DNA from: Larix kaempferi
Lineage: Eukaryota > Streptophyta > Pinopsida > Pinales > Pinaceae
Length of the DNA stretch: 64,000 nucleotides
Reading direction: 5' to 3'
NCBI GenBank assembly: GCA_027924585.1
Contig: BSBM01000440.1
Span: 14,353,501 to 14,417,500 of the forward strand
Positions 32,299 through 43,815 of this stretch are shown piece by piece. Position numbers and translations under genes: made by a program. The notes under the pieces were generated by a model. That model saw only the letters and a list, made by a program, of their open reading frames with translations, was not told the origin of the DNA and searched no databases. The stretch's first letter is position 1. Each line of letters starts with the position of its first letter.

Positions 32299-32944
32299 TG
32301 TTATTGATAGAAAGATCTCGTTTTGTCACTTTAGGATAGTTTGGGTATGGTTTGACTCTTGATGTATATGTAACTTCGGAATGTATTTCATTTATGTATA
32401 GTGTACTCCTATAGAGATGTGTTATTCCTCTATAAGGAAGTGTCGTGATTTCTATTGACAAGTGTCACAAGTGTCGTAACTTGCCGATGGGTTATTAAAC
32501 CACCATGTGTGGGGTCAGCCCTGATTAAGTTAACCATGGGTCATTATGCTAAGCTAAACAAGTCGGCCCCATAAGTTTATTGGGCAGTCAGGACAAGTAT
32601 AAATAGAGATCAGGAGATCTCTATTTTGATCATCTCATTATCTCACTCTACATCACTCGGAAAGTGGCGCACATGTGAGGAGGAGGATCAGCTGCTAGGA
32701 GGAGACTATCTCTGTGTACTTGGGTTGTACTTTGGTTGTATTATTGCTCTATCTATCTCTGAGGAAGTGGGGTTTTTCACCTTAGGGTTTTCCCCACGGA
32801 AACTCTGTGTGTCTATTGTCTCTTATGTTTGCATCTTGTGATGATTGATATGCTTGGTATGATTGATATGCATTGATATTCTGTACATGTTATTCTCTCA
32901 GTAAAGATCCTAGAGTATATTGAATTAATGCTCGAAAATTAACA
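32299..32944 (+). repeat. Solo Copia-type LTR inside the leader of element E
   Basis: Resembles the Copia LTR at 13537-14131: GGGTTATTA-ACCA-C and GGGGTCAGCCC words, TATAAATAGAG (32599), GGGTTTTCCCCACGG and the end AAATTAACA at 32944. No Copia coding sequence adjoins, so it is probably a solo LTR. The left boundary is uncertain (a TGTTATTGATAG at 32299 is taken) and no target duplication was found. Confidence 0.65.
32599..32607 (+). promoter_or_regulatory. TATA box of the solo LTR
   Basis: TATAAATAG, placed as in the Copia LTR at 13822. Confidence 0.55.
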
Positions 32945-33234
32945 TTGACATGATTGGTTATCATTCATTAAAAAGCTAAAATTTCATTTGCATAGGGTTG
33001 TACATTTGGGAACGAAAAGAACTTTTCCTTACGTAGACTAGAAGTTCATCGAAGGAAAAAAGGACTTGCATAGATTCATCCATCTTTGCATGCTTTGAGT
33101 CGGGTATACACACCACCAAGTTGCACTTCCGCTTCCCTTGAGTAAAACAACAAGCCTCTAAAATTAACACCCTGACTTAACACACATTAGCCTCATTTGA
33201 GGACATAAAAAAAATTGTTTAGTTAGATAGGACA

Positions 33235-33625
33235 TCAGGGACAAGAATCCAAATAATTCTCCCTTTTCATTTTACATTTGAGACATAGTTTTTTTCTTTT
33301 AAGGTGCGAAAACCCTCTTGTATTTGTTGACACGGTTATACACCAATTTGTTGCGGGGCCTTCTGTTCCACAGGGGTAAGCAGAGAGTACTGGTTCTGGA
33401 CGGACTTTGTGGAATACCGCACTCCACTTAGCACATAAGGAAATCAATCCATTGTCTTCCTTGTATTTTCCGTCTTCCATACTCGTTGTACAATGCACAA
33501 AAGGAAGAATCTCCAATAAACCTTCCCAAACATGTCATGAACGAGGTATCCTAGTGACCATCCTTCTAGGGATATTTTACTCGGGATCCCTTTCGGTAGA
33601 GGGATATCCCTTCATCTACATTGGT
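33235..33625 (-). other. Antisense block in the leader of E, related to that of A
   Basis: On the strand opposite to the element's genes it reads GATATCCCTCTACCGAAAGG, ACTAGGATACCTCGTTCATG and ends CTATGTCTCAAATG, parallel to 8766-9080. Several stops and one or more frameshifts break the frame that is open in A. Confidence 0.65.
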
Positions 33626-33940
33626 CTCTCATTTCGTATTGTCCAACTTGGATTTCATCACCTTGCGGAGGATATGATCTGTTGAGGTTTCTGAATCTTA
33701 GATAGGAGGTTGCTTTCTCTTTTAACTTGTAGAGCGTATTTTTTGTTTTAGTGCTGCTTGTTGGCTTTCTGGCCTCTTTGTTATAGCTCGCCATTGCATT
33801 GGTTACAGTAAAGTTTTTTTAGCGTGATTTTTGGCCTGTGTGCATCTTTTTCTTATAGCTACCCATTTGCGAGCTCGATTGCGTGAGGGTTTTTGAGTTC
33901 TTTTTAGTGAGACTTAGCCCATATCACTTAGTCTTGTTCC
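33626..33940 (+). other. Leader of element E between antisense block and ORF1
   Basis: No gene seen. T-rich, ending ATCACTTAGTCTTGTTCC directly before the ATG of ORF1. Confidence 0.5.
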
Positions 33941-35059
33941 ATGGAGGATCCAAGGAAATATCTGAGACATCAAGGGATGAGTCCCGAACCAGATCCATGT
34001 ACCCAAGATCCTTCTAGGAATACTAATCAAGAGATCCCTTTTCCAGGGGTACCTTTTACTTTTCCCCCACTTGGAGATATTGGTCCTCCTTTTATTTCCA
34101 CTTTGAATCTTCCTGGATTGTCTATAGGATTACCAATATGGCTATTCTCCAATCCGGTGATCCCGAATGCACCTAATGTTTCAAATGTTAACTCTCCACC
34201 ACGAGAACATCAATCCCAAATTGATCCTTTTCCTTCTTCGTTAGACATCTCTTCTTCCATTTCTTCTTCCTCACTCGATAAAAGCAATGATGCTAGTAAT
34301 CGAGAGGATAAGAAGGAGAAGAAAAGGAAGGTTAAGAAGAATAAGAATAAGAAAGAGACCAAGCATAAACCGGTTACTCCTAATGATGCTCTTTCCAGTC
34401 AAACACCTCGAAAACCCAAGTTCCCTTGCATGATTTGCAGGGGGGGTCACCTTCTTAAGGATTGTTCTGGTCTTTCCAAAGTATTAGAAGAGTGGTCTAA
34501 AGCCTCCAAAAAACCTATATCATCAGCCTCTGGAGATCATACTAATGATACCCCATCGAACAGTGACTCTATGGTTAAGGGTCGGAAAGGTAAAGTCAAG
34601 AATCCTTGTTTGTTATGCAAGGACATGCACCTTACTTACCTTTGTCCTCGCATGGATGAAGATTCACAATTGTTGGAAGACATTACTATATCCCGGAATC
34701 ACCTTCCAATTGGATGTTGTAAGTTTTCCCTTGACCCTTCATTGGTGGATAAAGTAGTCGATCCTTCTCCATTCTTGGTCGATCCCACTCTTTCCTTAAT
34801 GAGTGGAGAACAATTATTTCATTCCTCTTTTCCTTTGAAGAGTGAAGTTGGAATAGTCGATTCGACATCATCTCCACTCGATTCCACTCTTTCATTTGAG
34901 AATGTCGAGACTGAAGTAGTCACCATGACAAAGTCTTTGTCTCATCTTGCTCTTCTAATTGAGAGTGAGCCAAAAACTATTGATGTTTTATTTATCAGTT
35001 CAGATTGCTCTATACAAGGTGGCATTTTACCCATTTCGACAGAGCCCCCCCAAGTATAG
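33941..35059 (+). CDS. ORF1 of element E: double zinc-knuckle Gag-like protein (372 codons)
   Basis: Intact. The start at 33941 (MEDPRKYL) matches the MEDSSGN start in element F. Residues about 30-60 hold PFTFPPLGDIGPPF and LNLPGLSIGLPI, homologous to the end of the protease ORF of element A. A lysine-rich stretch (EDKKEKKRKVKKNKNKK) follows, then two knuckles, CMICRGGHLLKDC and CLLCKDMHLTYLC, both CX2CX3HX4C, one residue shorter than the canonical spacing. No standard gag core is present. Element F has a diverged copy. It may bind nucleic acid and help packaging; function unproven. Confidence 0.8.
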   Translation: MEDPRKYLRHQGMSPEPDPCTQDPSRNTNQEIPFPGVPFTFPPLGDIGPPFISTLNLPGLSIGLPIWLFSNPVIPNAPNVSNVNSPPREHQSQIDPFPSSLDISSSISSSSLDKSNDASNREDKKEKKRKVKKNKNKKETKHKPVTPNDALSSQTPRKPKFPCMICRGGHLLKDCSGLSKVLEEWSKASKKPISSASGDHTNDTPSNSDSMVKGRKGKVKNPCLLCKDMHLTYLCPRMDEDSQLLEDITISRNHLPIGCCKFSLDPSLVDKVVDPSPFLVDPTLSLMSGEQLFHSSFPLKSEVGIVDSTSSPLDSTLSFENVETEVVTMTKSLSHLALLIESEPKTIDVLFISSDCSIQGGILPISTEPPQV

Positions 35060-35630
35060 AGGTCGTTCCTTTTATTGGAATAATCAAACAGAATCTGGTC
35101 TTTCTTCTGGTGTTCCTTTTCATATATCTATAGAAGTTACCAGTGGGAACATACTTTGCACTATTGTTGATGAAGGATCTCTTGTTAGTATTTTATCCTC
35201 AACTTCTTGGCAAGCTATAGGCTCTCCTCCGCTTGTGCCAGCCATTGATCAGATATTGGATTTTAATAGAAGACCTACTAGACCTTTAGGGATCCTTCCT
35301 TAGTTAGCTATTACCTTAGGAGGGAAAACTATCTGCATTGATGTTAAGGTATTCCAAGGTCCCTTAGATTTTAATCTGCTTCTTGGGAGAGATTATGTCT
35401 ATGCCATGAAATATGTAGTGTCCACACTCTTTCGAGTGATGTATTTTCCTCATCATGGAAACATAGTGACCATTGATCAGATTTTCTTTGTTACACCTAA
35501 TAATTGTATGAATTCCAGCCACCAGACTTCCCTGAATGTTCCATATGTGTTAGTGGTTCCTCCCCCATCGTCATCCATGTCTCTCGGCCCTAGACATCAC
35601 ACCAGAGTTGAGTTGTTAGCGAACTGATAA
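35060..35630 (+). pseudogene. Protease region of element E
   Basis: Read in the +1 frame relative to ORF1. ISIEVTSGNILCTIVDEGS carries the active site with DEG, then LLGRDYVYAMKYVVSTLF and YFPHHGNIVTIDQ. A TAG at 35302-35304 stands where element F has glutamine. The homology to the protease of A continues to the end, after which A goes on to RT while E goes into repeats. Confidence 0.82.
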
Positions 35631-35639
35631 CCTCTTCCT

Positions 35640-37200
35640 GTCATGTAATAAGCTTAAAGGGGCATGTTTCTAGCCTCTGGACATCATGCTGGAGTTAAGA
35701 CCACTAGCTTCGTATGATGGGGGAAAACTACCAACCTATGGACATCATTTTGGTAGGAACCAATATCAAGCATAGTTTACTTTTGTTTTTAAGCTTGTGT
35801 AAAAATGAAACCTATCTCGAGCATAGTTTTATCCTGATTTAAGCTCATTAAAAAATGAAACAGATTATTATGAGCATAGTTCCCTTTCTATGTCAAGCTC
35901 ATTAAAAAATTAATGAGATTCCTCTCCCATTAAATTGAGTCTCCCGCCATATTTAGGACTTGAACCTTCATTTCATCTTCCTGTGTCACTTAATCCTCAT
36001 TATTCCTATCCCTCTGGTGAAAATTTTCCTATTAGTAGCCAGGAATTTAATTGGGTGAAGAAGAAGAGTAGGCAGATGAAACGAAGCTTGGGGGGCATGT
36101 CTCCAGCCTCTGGACATCATAATGGACTTAAGCCGCTAACTTTTTCTGATAATGTTGGGGGCAAGTTTCCAACCATTGGACATGATGTTGGGAAAAAACT
36201 TGCTAATGGGTATCACCCTGAGTACCAACCTCTAGACATCATGTTGGGAGGAAACTCTTCAATGGGACTCATCCCGACAATAGTTCATTTTCGGTTGCAA
36301 GCTTGTTAAAAAATGAAGCAGATACCATGAGCATTCTTCCAACCTTTCTTCGAGCTCGTTAAAAATAATAAGAGGTGTCGAGCTTACTTTTCACTTTTTC
36401 GTAATCTGGTTAAAAGTATGAAAATTGGTTTGAGCTTACTTTTTCCTTTTTCATGCTCTTTATCCAAACATGAAAAAGATTCCAAGTGATTTTGATACCA
36501 TTGTCATGCTCGTTAAAAATTGAGTAAAAAGGTGTGTCTAATGAGTATAGGTTTATCTCTTTATCTGGCGTCACCACACTATTTACGGAAAAAGAACTGT
36601 GCCATGTTCACTTTTTACCTTTGTCATACTCGGTTATCAACCATGAAAAATTCATATTTCGATGATATTTTATCTCTTTTTCGACCTCGTAAGACTAGTT
36701 ATATGAAAAAGGAACCCCTGGAGTTTCCTTTAAATTCTTTTCAGACTCCCAAAACATGAAAATATTGCCAAGTGCACTTGTCTCTTTCACACTTGTAAAA
36801 GTATTTGAAAGGTCGTCTATTCCGTGGTAGGTTATCTCTTTTTCGGACCATTTAGACTATTTACGAGAAAGGTACACCTTAGTCAACCTTTGACTAGGAG
36901 ATTTCCTATAGACATTATTTTATACTTTTTTGGGTCTGGGGACTAATTTTTACGAAAAAGTCAAAACTTGGAGTCTTCTTTAGATTATTTCAGACTCTCT
37001 AAACACGAAAAATCATCGAGTTTTCTTTCTTTTGACTCGTAAAATCAACATCGAATGACCCTTTTGGGACCGAACCTCTCCTTTCTCAGGTTCATAAAAC
37101 ATGTGAGATTGGACTCGTCCGAAGGATGAGCTTTACCAAGCATCTGTTATCCTCTTGAGGCTCGTTAAAAAACAAAGAGGTACTCGTCAAGCATGATGAG
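35640..37200 (+). repeat. Stem-loop array in the tail of element E
   Basis: Repeated units of about 40-60 bp, each with an inverted repeat: CTTTTTCATG (36446-36455) with CATGAAAAAG (36469-36478), CTTTTTC (36676-36682) with GAAAAAG (36705-36711), ACTTTTT (36924-36930) with AAAAAGT (36955-36961). Related arrays are in A (1-940) and F (59880-61560). Confidence 0.8.
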
Positions 37201-38350
37201 GGTTGGAGTGAAATAAACTAAGTTTGTTTTAGAAATCTTCATGGAAACTTGTCTTTCCCTTGAACATGTCACATGTTTGCGTGGGTAATCTTCTTGTCTC
37301 AGAGTCTTTCCAATTCCGTGAGTCGTCCCGCTCCTTCATCTCATCTAGAGAATGCCTCAATCATAGTTTCATTACATATTGGTCTCGGCCTTGTTGAGGC
37401 AATGCTTCCAAGTCATTGTTGTTGTGCCATTCATGTTCAAAGGAATTTTACCTGAGTCAACCCTCTGCAGTATCGTCAACCTTCACATCCTTGTGTTAGT
37501 ACATACTCATCTGATTCATTACTTCATATCACTTTCCTATATCAGTTTCATGTCAATGATGTGGGATTCATTATGACCCTCCTTCGACGAGTCTATTCCT
37601 GTCGACTTCAACTCATTATCCAGGAATTAGGCTTAGGAACCAATCGTAGTACCTTGGTACCTACATGCCTCAATGGCAGGTTTGCTCATATTCGACAGTA
37701 GGTTTCCATTATTGACCTCTGATCGAATAATCCCTCAAATGTTTGACCTCAAAACACTTATTCACATTCGTTGGGATGTACTAAAGATACCTTGGGGATC
37801 ATTATCATCATTGGTGATTTCCCTCGTACTTGCTAACGGTTCACATCATTTGCCGGTAATCAGGTAATCTTTGTCATGTTCGACTTCAACACCTTGTAAT
37901 CACATGGTTAGATTCGTATCGCTTTGGGATCGACTAGAAGACCCTGGATGATTCTTATGTTTATTTCACATCCATGTTGTGATGGCGATCTTTGAGTAGG
38001 TTCCAACATAAACATTATGTCGGTGACCTCATTTATGTATTGTCACAGAGATCCACTTTTGCATTGGTCATGGCTATGTCCTTATCTTTTCATGGATCTA
38101 CACTTGTAGTCTAGTAGCCATGATTTATCTTCAATCATTGTTGAGTCTGTACTATCATGGATTTGCATTGTATTGGTTGGTAGCCATGCTTTAAGTATGT
38201 GGTTCCGAGCATGGGTATACCTGCATTGAGGTTATTTGCCATATGCTTGATGTTTCCTTGCAGCTCCTCTCTAGTCTCCTTTCAACTATATCTGTAGACT
38301 TGTTTATTGGTAAATTTTTTCGGCCATCAACTTTTTTCTGACCTCACACT
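37201..38350 (+). other. Non-coding end of the tail of element E
   Basis: No gene recognised; only short frames. It corresponds in position to 58900-59880 of element F, with similar words (GTAGCCATG, GGATCCAC). Confidence 0.55.
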
Positions 38351-38363
38351 TTAGGGGGAATTT
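38351..38363 (+). other. Polypurine tract of element E
   Basis: TTTAGGGGGAATT immediately before the TG of the 3' LTR. Element F has TTTGGGGGGAATTC at the equivalent place. Confidence 0.85.
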
Positions 38364-38979
38364 GTTATACCTCAAATTATCACTTTGAGCGCCATTTCGA
38401 GTTTTCATGTCACATCACCATGAAGAGCGTAATGGTTGTACCTCCTAAGAAGTGTTGAGACTCATATTCACCATGTTGGTCCCCTCCCTAGTCTTACTTG
38501 GAGACAAATCCAACCCTTTATGGTCGAATGCCACCTCACCAAGCCCACTTTGCCCATATTTTTGCGCCCTTCTAGTGGTGAAAGGAGCAAAAATACAACA
38601 TTTTCGCGCTCTGAATGTCTACAGGGGCGCGAAAATTACATATTTTTCGCGCTATGCTCATCCTTGAGGGAGAGGAAATCCCTCAACAACTTCATTCCTT
38701 GAGCTTAGGATCTTGAATCTCATGGATATTTTTATGGGATAGAGGTTCCTCTCGAATCTCATCTCACCCTCCTACCCTAGTATGATTCATCTCCTTGATC
38801 CACCTTTTACTCACCTAGATCAATTATTCTCTCTTAGTGGTTGGCTTCCCCAAATCCTCTAAGAAGAAGGCCATGCATGAGCTAAATGGAGAACTTTTGG
38901 AGGAATCAAACCTATGATCTTAGAAGTCTTGTAGAGATAGCAAAGTAGATCTTGGAAGGAGACGTTGTTGCTTTGGACA
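38364..38979 (+). repeat. 3' LTR of element E, first part
   Basis: Matches 30258 onward of the 5' LTR up to TTTGGACA, where the CACTA element is inserted. Confidence 0.95.
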
Positions 38980-38999
38980 CACTACTACATTTTTGGCCT

Positions 39000-39545
39000 T
39001 TAGGGGGGGTTGTCTTCCACCCCCAAAAGTGACCTATGGGGGGGGGGGTTTGGCTTTGGGGGCGGTTTTGGAAAAATCGCCCCTAAAGGCACTGATGTTA
39101 AAAAATTTTCCCTTTAAGTGCGGTTTTTGACGAGATTGGAACCACCCCCAAAAGTGACTTTTGGGGGCGGTTTGTGACCCCCCTCGTAGAGGTCTACGAA
39201 GGCGATTTTAAGCCCCCCTCGTAGACCCCTTCATAGAGACCTACGAGGGCAGTTTTGAACCCCCTTCATAGAGACCTACGAGGGCGGTTGTGAACCCCCC
39301 TCATAATCCCCCTCATACAAACCTACAGGGGCGGTTCGAAACCCCTCTCGTAGAGGACTATAGGGGCGGTTTCAAACCCCCCTCGTAGAGGCCTATAGGG
39401 GCAGTTGTGAACCCCCCTCATATAGTCCTATAGGGGCGGTTTGGAACCCCCCTTGTAGAGGCCTATAGGGGTAGTTTAGAACCCCCCTCATAGAGGCTTA
39501 TAAGGGTGGTTTTGAACCCCCCTCGTAGAGGCCTATAGGGGTGGT
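39000..39545. repeat. Left subterminal repeats of the CACTA element
   Basis: About 12 copies of a 34-bp unit, close to GAACCCCCCTCGTAGAGG then CCTATAGGGGCGGTTT. Subterminal arrays are transposase-binding regions in CACTA elements. Confidence 0.9.
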
Positions 39546-40604
39546 TTCTAGTCATATGGCATTCCTGAGATATGGGTAATGTCTCCCAACTGTAAAGAAT
39601 ACCTATTCAAACATTCACAATGCGTAGTGTCATCATTGAAGTGACTAAACATTCCCCACCATAATGTGAAGAATGCAGGGGGCATCACTCTAACCCCCAG
39701 GGACACATTGATAGGGAATACATATTTAGTGCAGCAAGAATGCTAATAATGAAGGAATTCAATTTACCACATGAATGGTCATGATCTGAATCCTCTCTTG
39801 ACCTACTCCTAAAATCAATGAACAAGAATTCAAAAATTTTAAAGAATGCTTTTGGCTGTCTGCATGGGCATGATAAAAATCCTATTTTGAAGAATTCCGG
39901 GTTGGGATTTAAATAAAAGATATGCATAATAATCTCAGATATGATATTGGATCTAAACAATTGATGTAATTACAAATAAAAATTTCTGAATGCATACTTG
40001 CAAAATGAGCAATTGGTTGTCAAGTTTAACCATAAGGAGTCAATCCCAAATTCTATGATCCAAACCTTAACCCTTCAACCCCCACAACAAGGGGAGGAAA
40101 CATGGGATGGGCCCAAAATCCATCTTTCCAATGACCAATTACATGGGCTTGTTAGGGGTCAACAACATTAAAGCAACGATCGATTTGGTTCAATAGTAAT
40201 TTTAGGTTGCAATTTTCTTATTTCCCTAAGAACTCACTTAGACTGCTTGTTCCCATATCCATTCTCATTATTGACTTGAGAGGCATTTTGACCTTGGGAG
40301 TGAAAAAACATTATCTAGAGCAATAGGGTGTCATGTTTGACCATAAGGGGGCAATCCTGAATTCTATAATCCAAGCCATGACAAGAGACACTTAGTTAAG
40401 AGGTTAATATACTTTGCAAGTTGTTTAAGAAATACCAAAATTGCATGGGAAGGAAAGGGAAACACAACTAGGAAAACTACACAAATAAACATGTTGAACC
40501 CATAGGATCCAAACCAATAATGTGTTTCAACAATGGTTGCACAATGAGATACTTCTTGAAATGAAAGCTTAAAAATCCTTTTGTCAAGCTTCAATTGCTC
40601 AAAC

Positions 40605-41640
40605 AACATCCCTATTCTTGCAGCCTCAATTTTAAGAGCTAATACATATGGTATTCCCATTCCTGGCTGGGCTTCAAATTCAAATTCAAAGAGATTAGCA
40701 GACGTCATTGAAAAAGTACATAGTCCAGTTTTCAAGCCAAAAGAAGGGGTGAAGATTGTCACAGATGAAAAAACTACAAATGTGAACCCTTCTACATTGT
40801 ATGATGATGATATTGAACTGATTGACAAACTTATAGCCACACTAGAAAGTGGTGTTAAAAATATGCCATCAGGCTTTCGCATGAATCCTATTCAGTTTGA
40901 AAATGTATCCTCTATGTTGGTTTCAACTTTGCCCACTAATCTCTATTATGGTGTACTAACAGGTCCTTCATAAAATTAAAAAAATTTGTTTGTTTGGGTG
41001 AGGGTTTGAATCCCAGTACTATCTATGGGAAGAAAACCAAATTTTCTTTATTGCAATGCAGGATGATGATACAAATTATCATATGGACCTTATAACTAGA
41101 CTAGGTAATATGCGAGCAAGGAACTATATCATACCTGAAGTGGATAATCTCAAGGCTAAATTCATAGCTGGCAGAATAATTCTTGCAATTGCAACTACCA
41201 CTGCCATGGCCACTGGTTTGGTGTGTTTGGAACTTTACAAGGTTATATTAAGCCACAAGGTTGAAAAGTATCACAACATTTTTGCAAGCTTAGCACTCCC
41301 TCTATTTTCTATGGCTGAACCTGTTCCCCCAAAGTTAACTAGACATGGGAATCTGACCTGGCCTGTGTGGGATCGATGGATCATTCGTGGGAACCGGGTC
41401 ATGCAAGGCTTGTTGAACTGGTTCCAAGCTAAAGGTTTAGATGCATAGAGTATGGCATCTGGGAACACATTGATTTATAATAGCATATTTCCCAAACCCA
41501 AAGAAAGACTGGAGAAGAAAGTGCTAAACCTGGTAAAAGACATTGAAAATATAAAGTTACCTGCAAATAGTTGCCATTTCAACATCGATGCCTATTGTGA
41601 AGATATCCATATTTTTACCATATCAATATCCATATTTTTA
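40605..41640 (+). pseudogene. Captured fragment of ubiquitin-activating enzyme E1 (C-terminal part)
   Basis: Translation shows E1 signatures: ASILRANTYGIPIPGW, FKPKEGVKIVTDEK, GFRMNPIQFE, then [49 protein letters not shown], and after a stop LIYNSIFPKPKERLEKKV. These span the end of the adenylation region and the ubiquitin-fold domain. An intron of 157 bp (40905-41061, GT...AG) separates QFEN from DDDTN with phase kept, so genomic DNA, not mRNA, was captured. A TAG at 41446-41448 replaces tyrosine. Intact E1 activates ubiquitin with ATP; this piece cannot. Confidence 0.92.
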
Positions 41641-41834
41641 GGTAGGTCAATTGATATGTAGATATGGTGGTCCTTATCAATCATTCAACCACTACACTTC
41701 ATATCCTTTTATTCGTTAGTCACTAGTAAACTGTCTAGAAACTATTTGTATTCTTAATACTTTATTTCACAGTTGCATCATATGCCATTGGCTTTATTCA
41801 AATTCATGGCCTCATAAAGCCGTAGCATGATTAT

Positions 41835-43174
41835 CTCACAAACATTTGGATCATTTGCCTTGATCCTTTTCATTGTCCTCGGAGGATTTGTGGTTTCTAG
41901 AGGTATCCTGTACTATGCTGTCGTTAGATCAATAAAAAGATCAATGAGAAAATTTTGAGACTTTTAACTTAAAGAAACTTACCATGCTGAGGGTACTTTG
42001 TTCTAATTCATATTTATGGAACAGAGAATATACCCAAATGGTGGATATGGGCATATTGGTGCTCACCAACATCTTATGGTCAAAATGCTATATCTGTGAA
42101 TGAATTTCTGGCACCTAGATGGAACAAGGCAATTTAAAGTTTGTGCTCATTGAGAGTCTTTTCCTAATCTATAAACAAATTACAATGCAATTGCTCAAGT
42201 TTTATGGGAGTAATCCAGGATCATCCTGTGCAATGCTATCATTCATCTAAAGGAGTTCTTATACATGTAGCCAAGCAGCAGTAATTCCAAAAAACACTGG
42301 GAGAAGATATACTAGAAGCACGTGGACTGTTCGCTGAGGAGAAAAGGTATTGGATTGGAGTTGGAGCATTGATTGGGTTCTGCATACTTCTAAATATACT
42401 TTTTTCCTATGGCTTTAGCATACCTTAATAGTAAGTATTGTGTTTCTCTTGACATTGAATTTTATTCGAATTTTTACTTGATCAAAACTTTAAGATCTCA
42501 AACAAACTCCTTCATTTGTAGCCCTTGAAAAAGCATAGGTTGCAATACCGGTAGTTGTTCTTGAAGAGGTGCAAGCAAACAAGAAAAGAGAAAGTGAACA
42601 ATCAATGTCAGGAGGAAGAACATTGCCATTATCCTTGTCTCATGGTAAGGAAAGCGATTTCCATAATTTGATTGTTGTAAATGTTTCAATTCTTTACTCA
42701 TGTGAATTACACTTATTCCACTGGAAACATGCATGTGAAGAAACTGCTATTTTAGTATTGCTACTGCTCAACAATTACAAATAAATTGACAGGGAAGCTT
42801 GAGATGAGATCCCTTTAAGACCTGATGTGTACTATTGGACTATAAAGCCAAGAGAATGAGATGGTTGGTTCTCTGATTGAATGGATTTTTAATATAAGAA
42901 ACATGCATTGCAGTTTTTCAACATAAGAAACACTGTTGTTGAACTAGCAGAAAAATCTTTGACTGTACACTAATAGATTTTGACAATGACAGTTTGTTTT
43001 CATTCATCAAAGAAAAGACAAAGTCAATTTTCTAAAATAAATTCATTGCATCAACCACATGATGAAGTCAGCAACATTCCAATCCCAGGTGCTTGTGAGA
43101 AGGGCATGGTTCTTCCTTTCCAGCCATTATCAGTTGCATTTGAGAACATCAACTACTTTGTAGACATGCCTCTG
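41835..43174 (+). pseudogene. Captured fragment of a PDR-type ABCG transporter
   Basis: Five exon-like pieces in order: [40 protein letters not shown] with [32 protein letters not shown] with LLNILFSYGF; VLEEVQANKKRESEQSMSGG (42522-42644); and GMVLPFQPLSVAFENINYFV (43013-43174). They cover the end of the first membrane domain and the start of the second nucleotide-binding half of full-size ABCG (PDR) proteins. Splice signals remain, for example GTAAGT at 42431 and AG at 42521. A TAG at 42536-42538 and missing residues make it non-functional. It directly follows the E1 fragment on the same strand. Confidence 0.88.
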
Positions 43175-43361
43175 GTGCGTGTTGATTCCAATACATTTCA
43201 TGAAATTGGAGTTTGATTTTACAGTAATTTTACATTATAGTATGTCATTTCCCCTCAACAAGAAGCAAATGTGGCTACCCTAACAACTTGATAGAAGGAA
43301 TGGCTTTCTGCATACTACTAGCAATGCAATAGGTAGATTAGAATAAAATTTCAATTTTCAA

Positions 43362-43604
43362 ATGATCATTGTATTACTTATCCAACATAGAATGAGGGAA
43401 AAAATTCTTGAGAGAAGTAAATATGCTTTGAACAGGCTTGGCCATGAAGCAGAGAAAATGAAAATTGAGGTCTTTAGGGTCTCAAAAATGAAAGGTACAA
43501 AAGAGATAACTTCCCAGATTGATTCATTCCTTATAGAGAAAAAAATCCATCTCATCTCTGAATTGCTAGACAAATCTGCTACTTTTGAAAGAAAATGTGA
43601 CTAG
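43362..43604 (+). pseudogene. Unidentified coding-like fragment, charged helical
   Basis: An 80-codon frame (KILERSKYALNRLGHEAEKM, IEVFRVSKMKGTKEITSQID, LISELLDKSATFERKCD) has the regular charged and hydrophobic pattern of helical protein and the look of real coding sequence. I do not recognise the family. It lies between the ABCG and DnaJ fragments and could be a further captured exon. Confidence 0.4.
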
Positions 43605-43609
43605 AGTGC

Positions 43610-43815
43610 TAAAATTAATCCATTCATGCCACAAACAAATGAAGTGCTTGGAGATGATGAGAAGCAAATGAAGTATGATAGAGGCGAGGATATTGAAGAG
43701 CCCGGTATGGGTTCTAGAGGCTTCAACCCTTTTGGTGGTGGGTAACAATTCACATTTCATTTTGAGGGTGGTTTCCCTGATGGCTTTAACTATGGATTTC
43801 AATAAGGACATCAAG
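43610..43815 (+). pseudogene. Captured fragment of a DnaJ (Hsp40) protein
   Basis: NEVLGDDEKQMKYDRGED matches the end of a J domain (EVLSD-EKR--YD), followed by GFNPFGGG, a stop, and FTFHFEGGFPDGF, the glycine and phenylalanine-rich stretch found after J domains. The HPD centre is not present in this piece. Intact proteins of this type are Hsp70 co-chaperones. Confidence 0.62.

Noticed and set aside
32352-32457. TTGAC as target duplication of the solo Copia LTR
   Set aside because: TTGAC follows the LTR end at 32945, but neither upstream TTGAC (32352, 32453) is followed by a TG LTR start.
43680-43760. GFNPFG as the DGFNPFG motif of a CACTA (TNPD) transposase
   Set aside because: The following FTFHFEGGFP and the preceding EVLGDDEKQMKYD fit a DnaJ protein, and no other transposase motif occurs around it.
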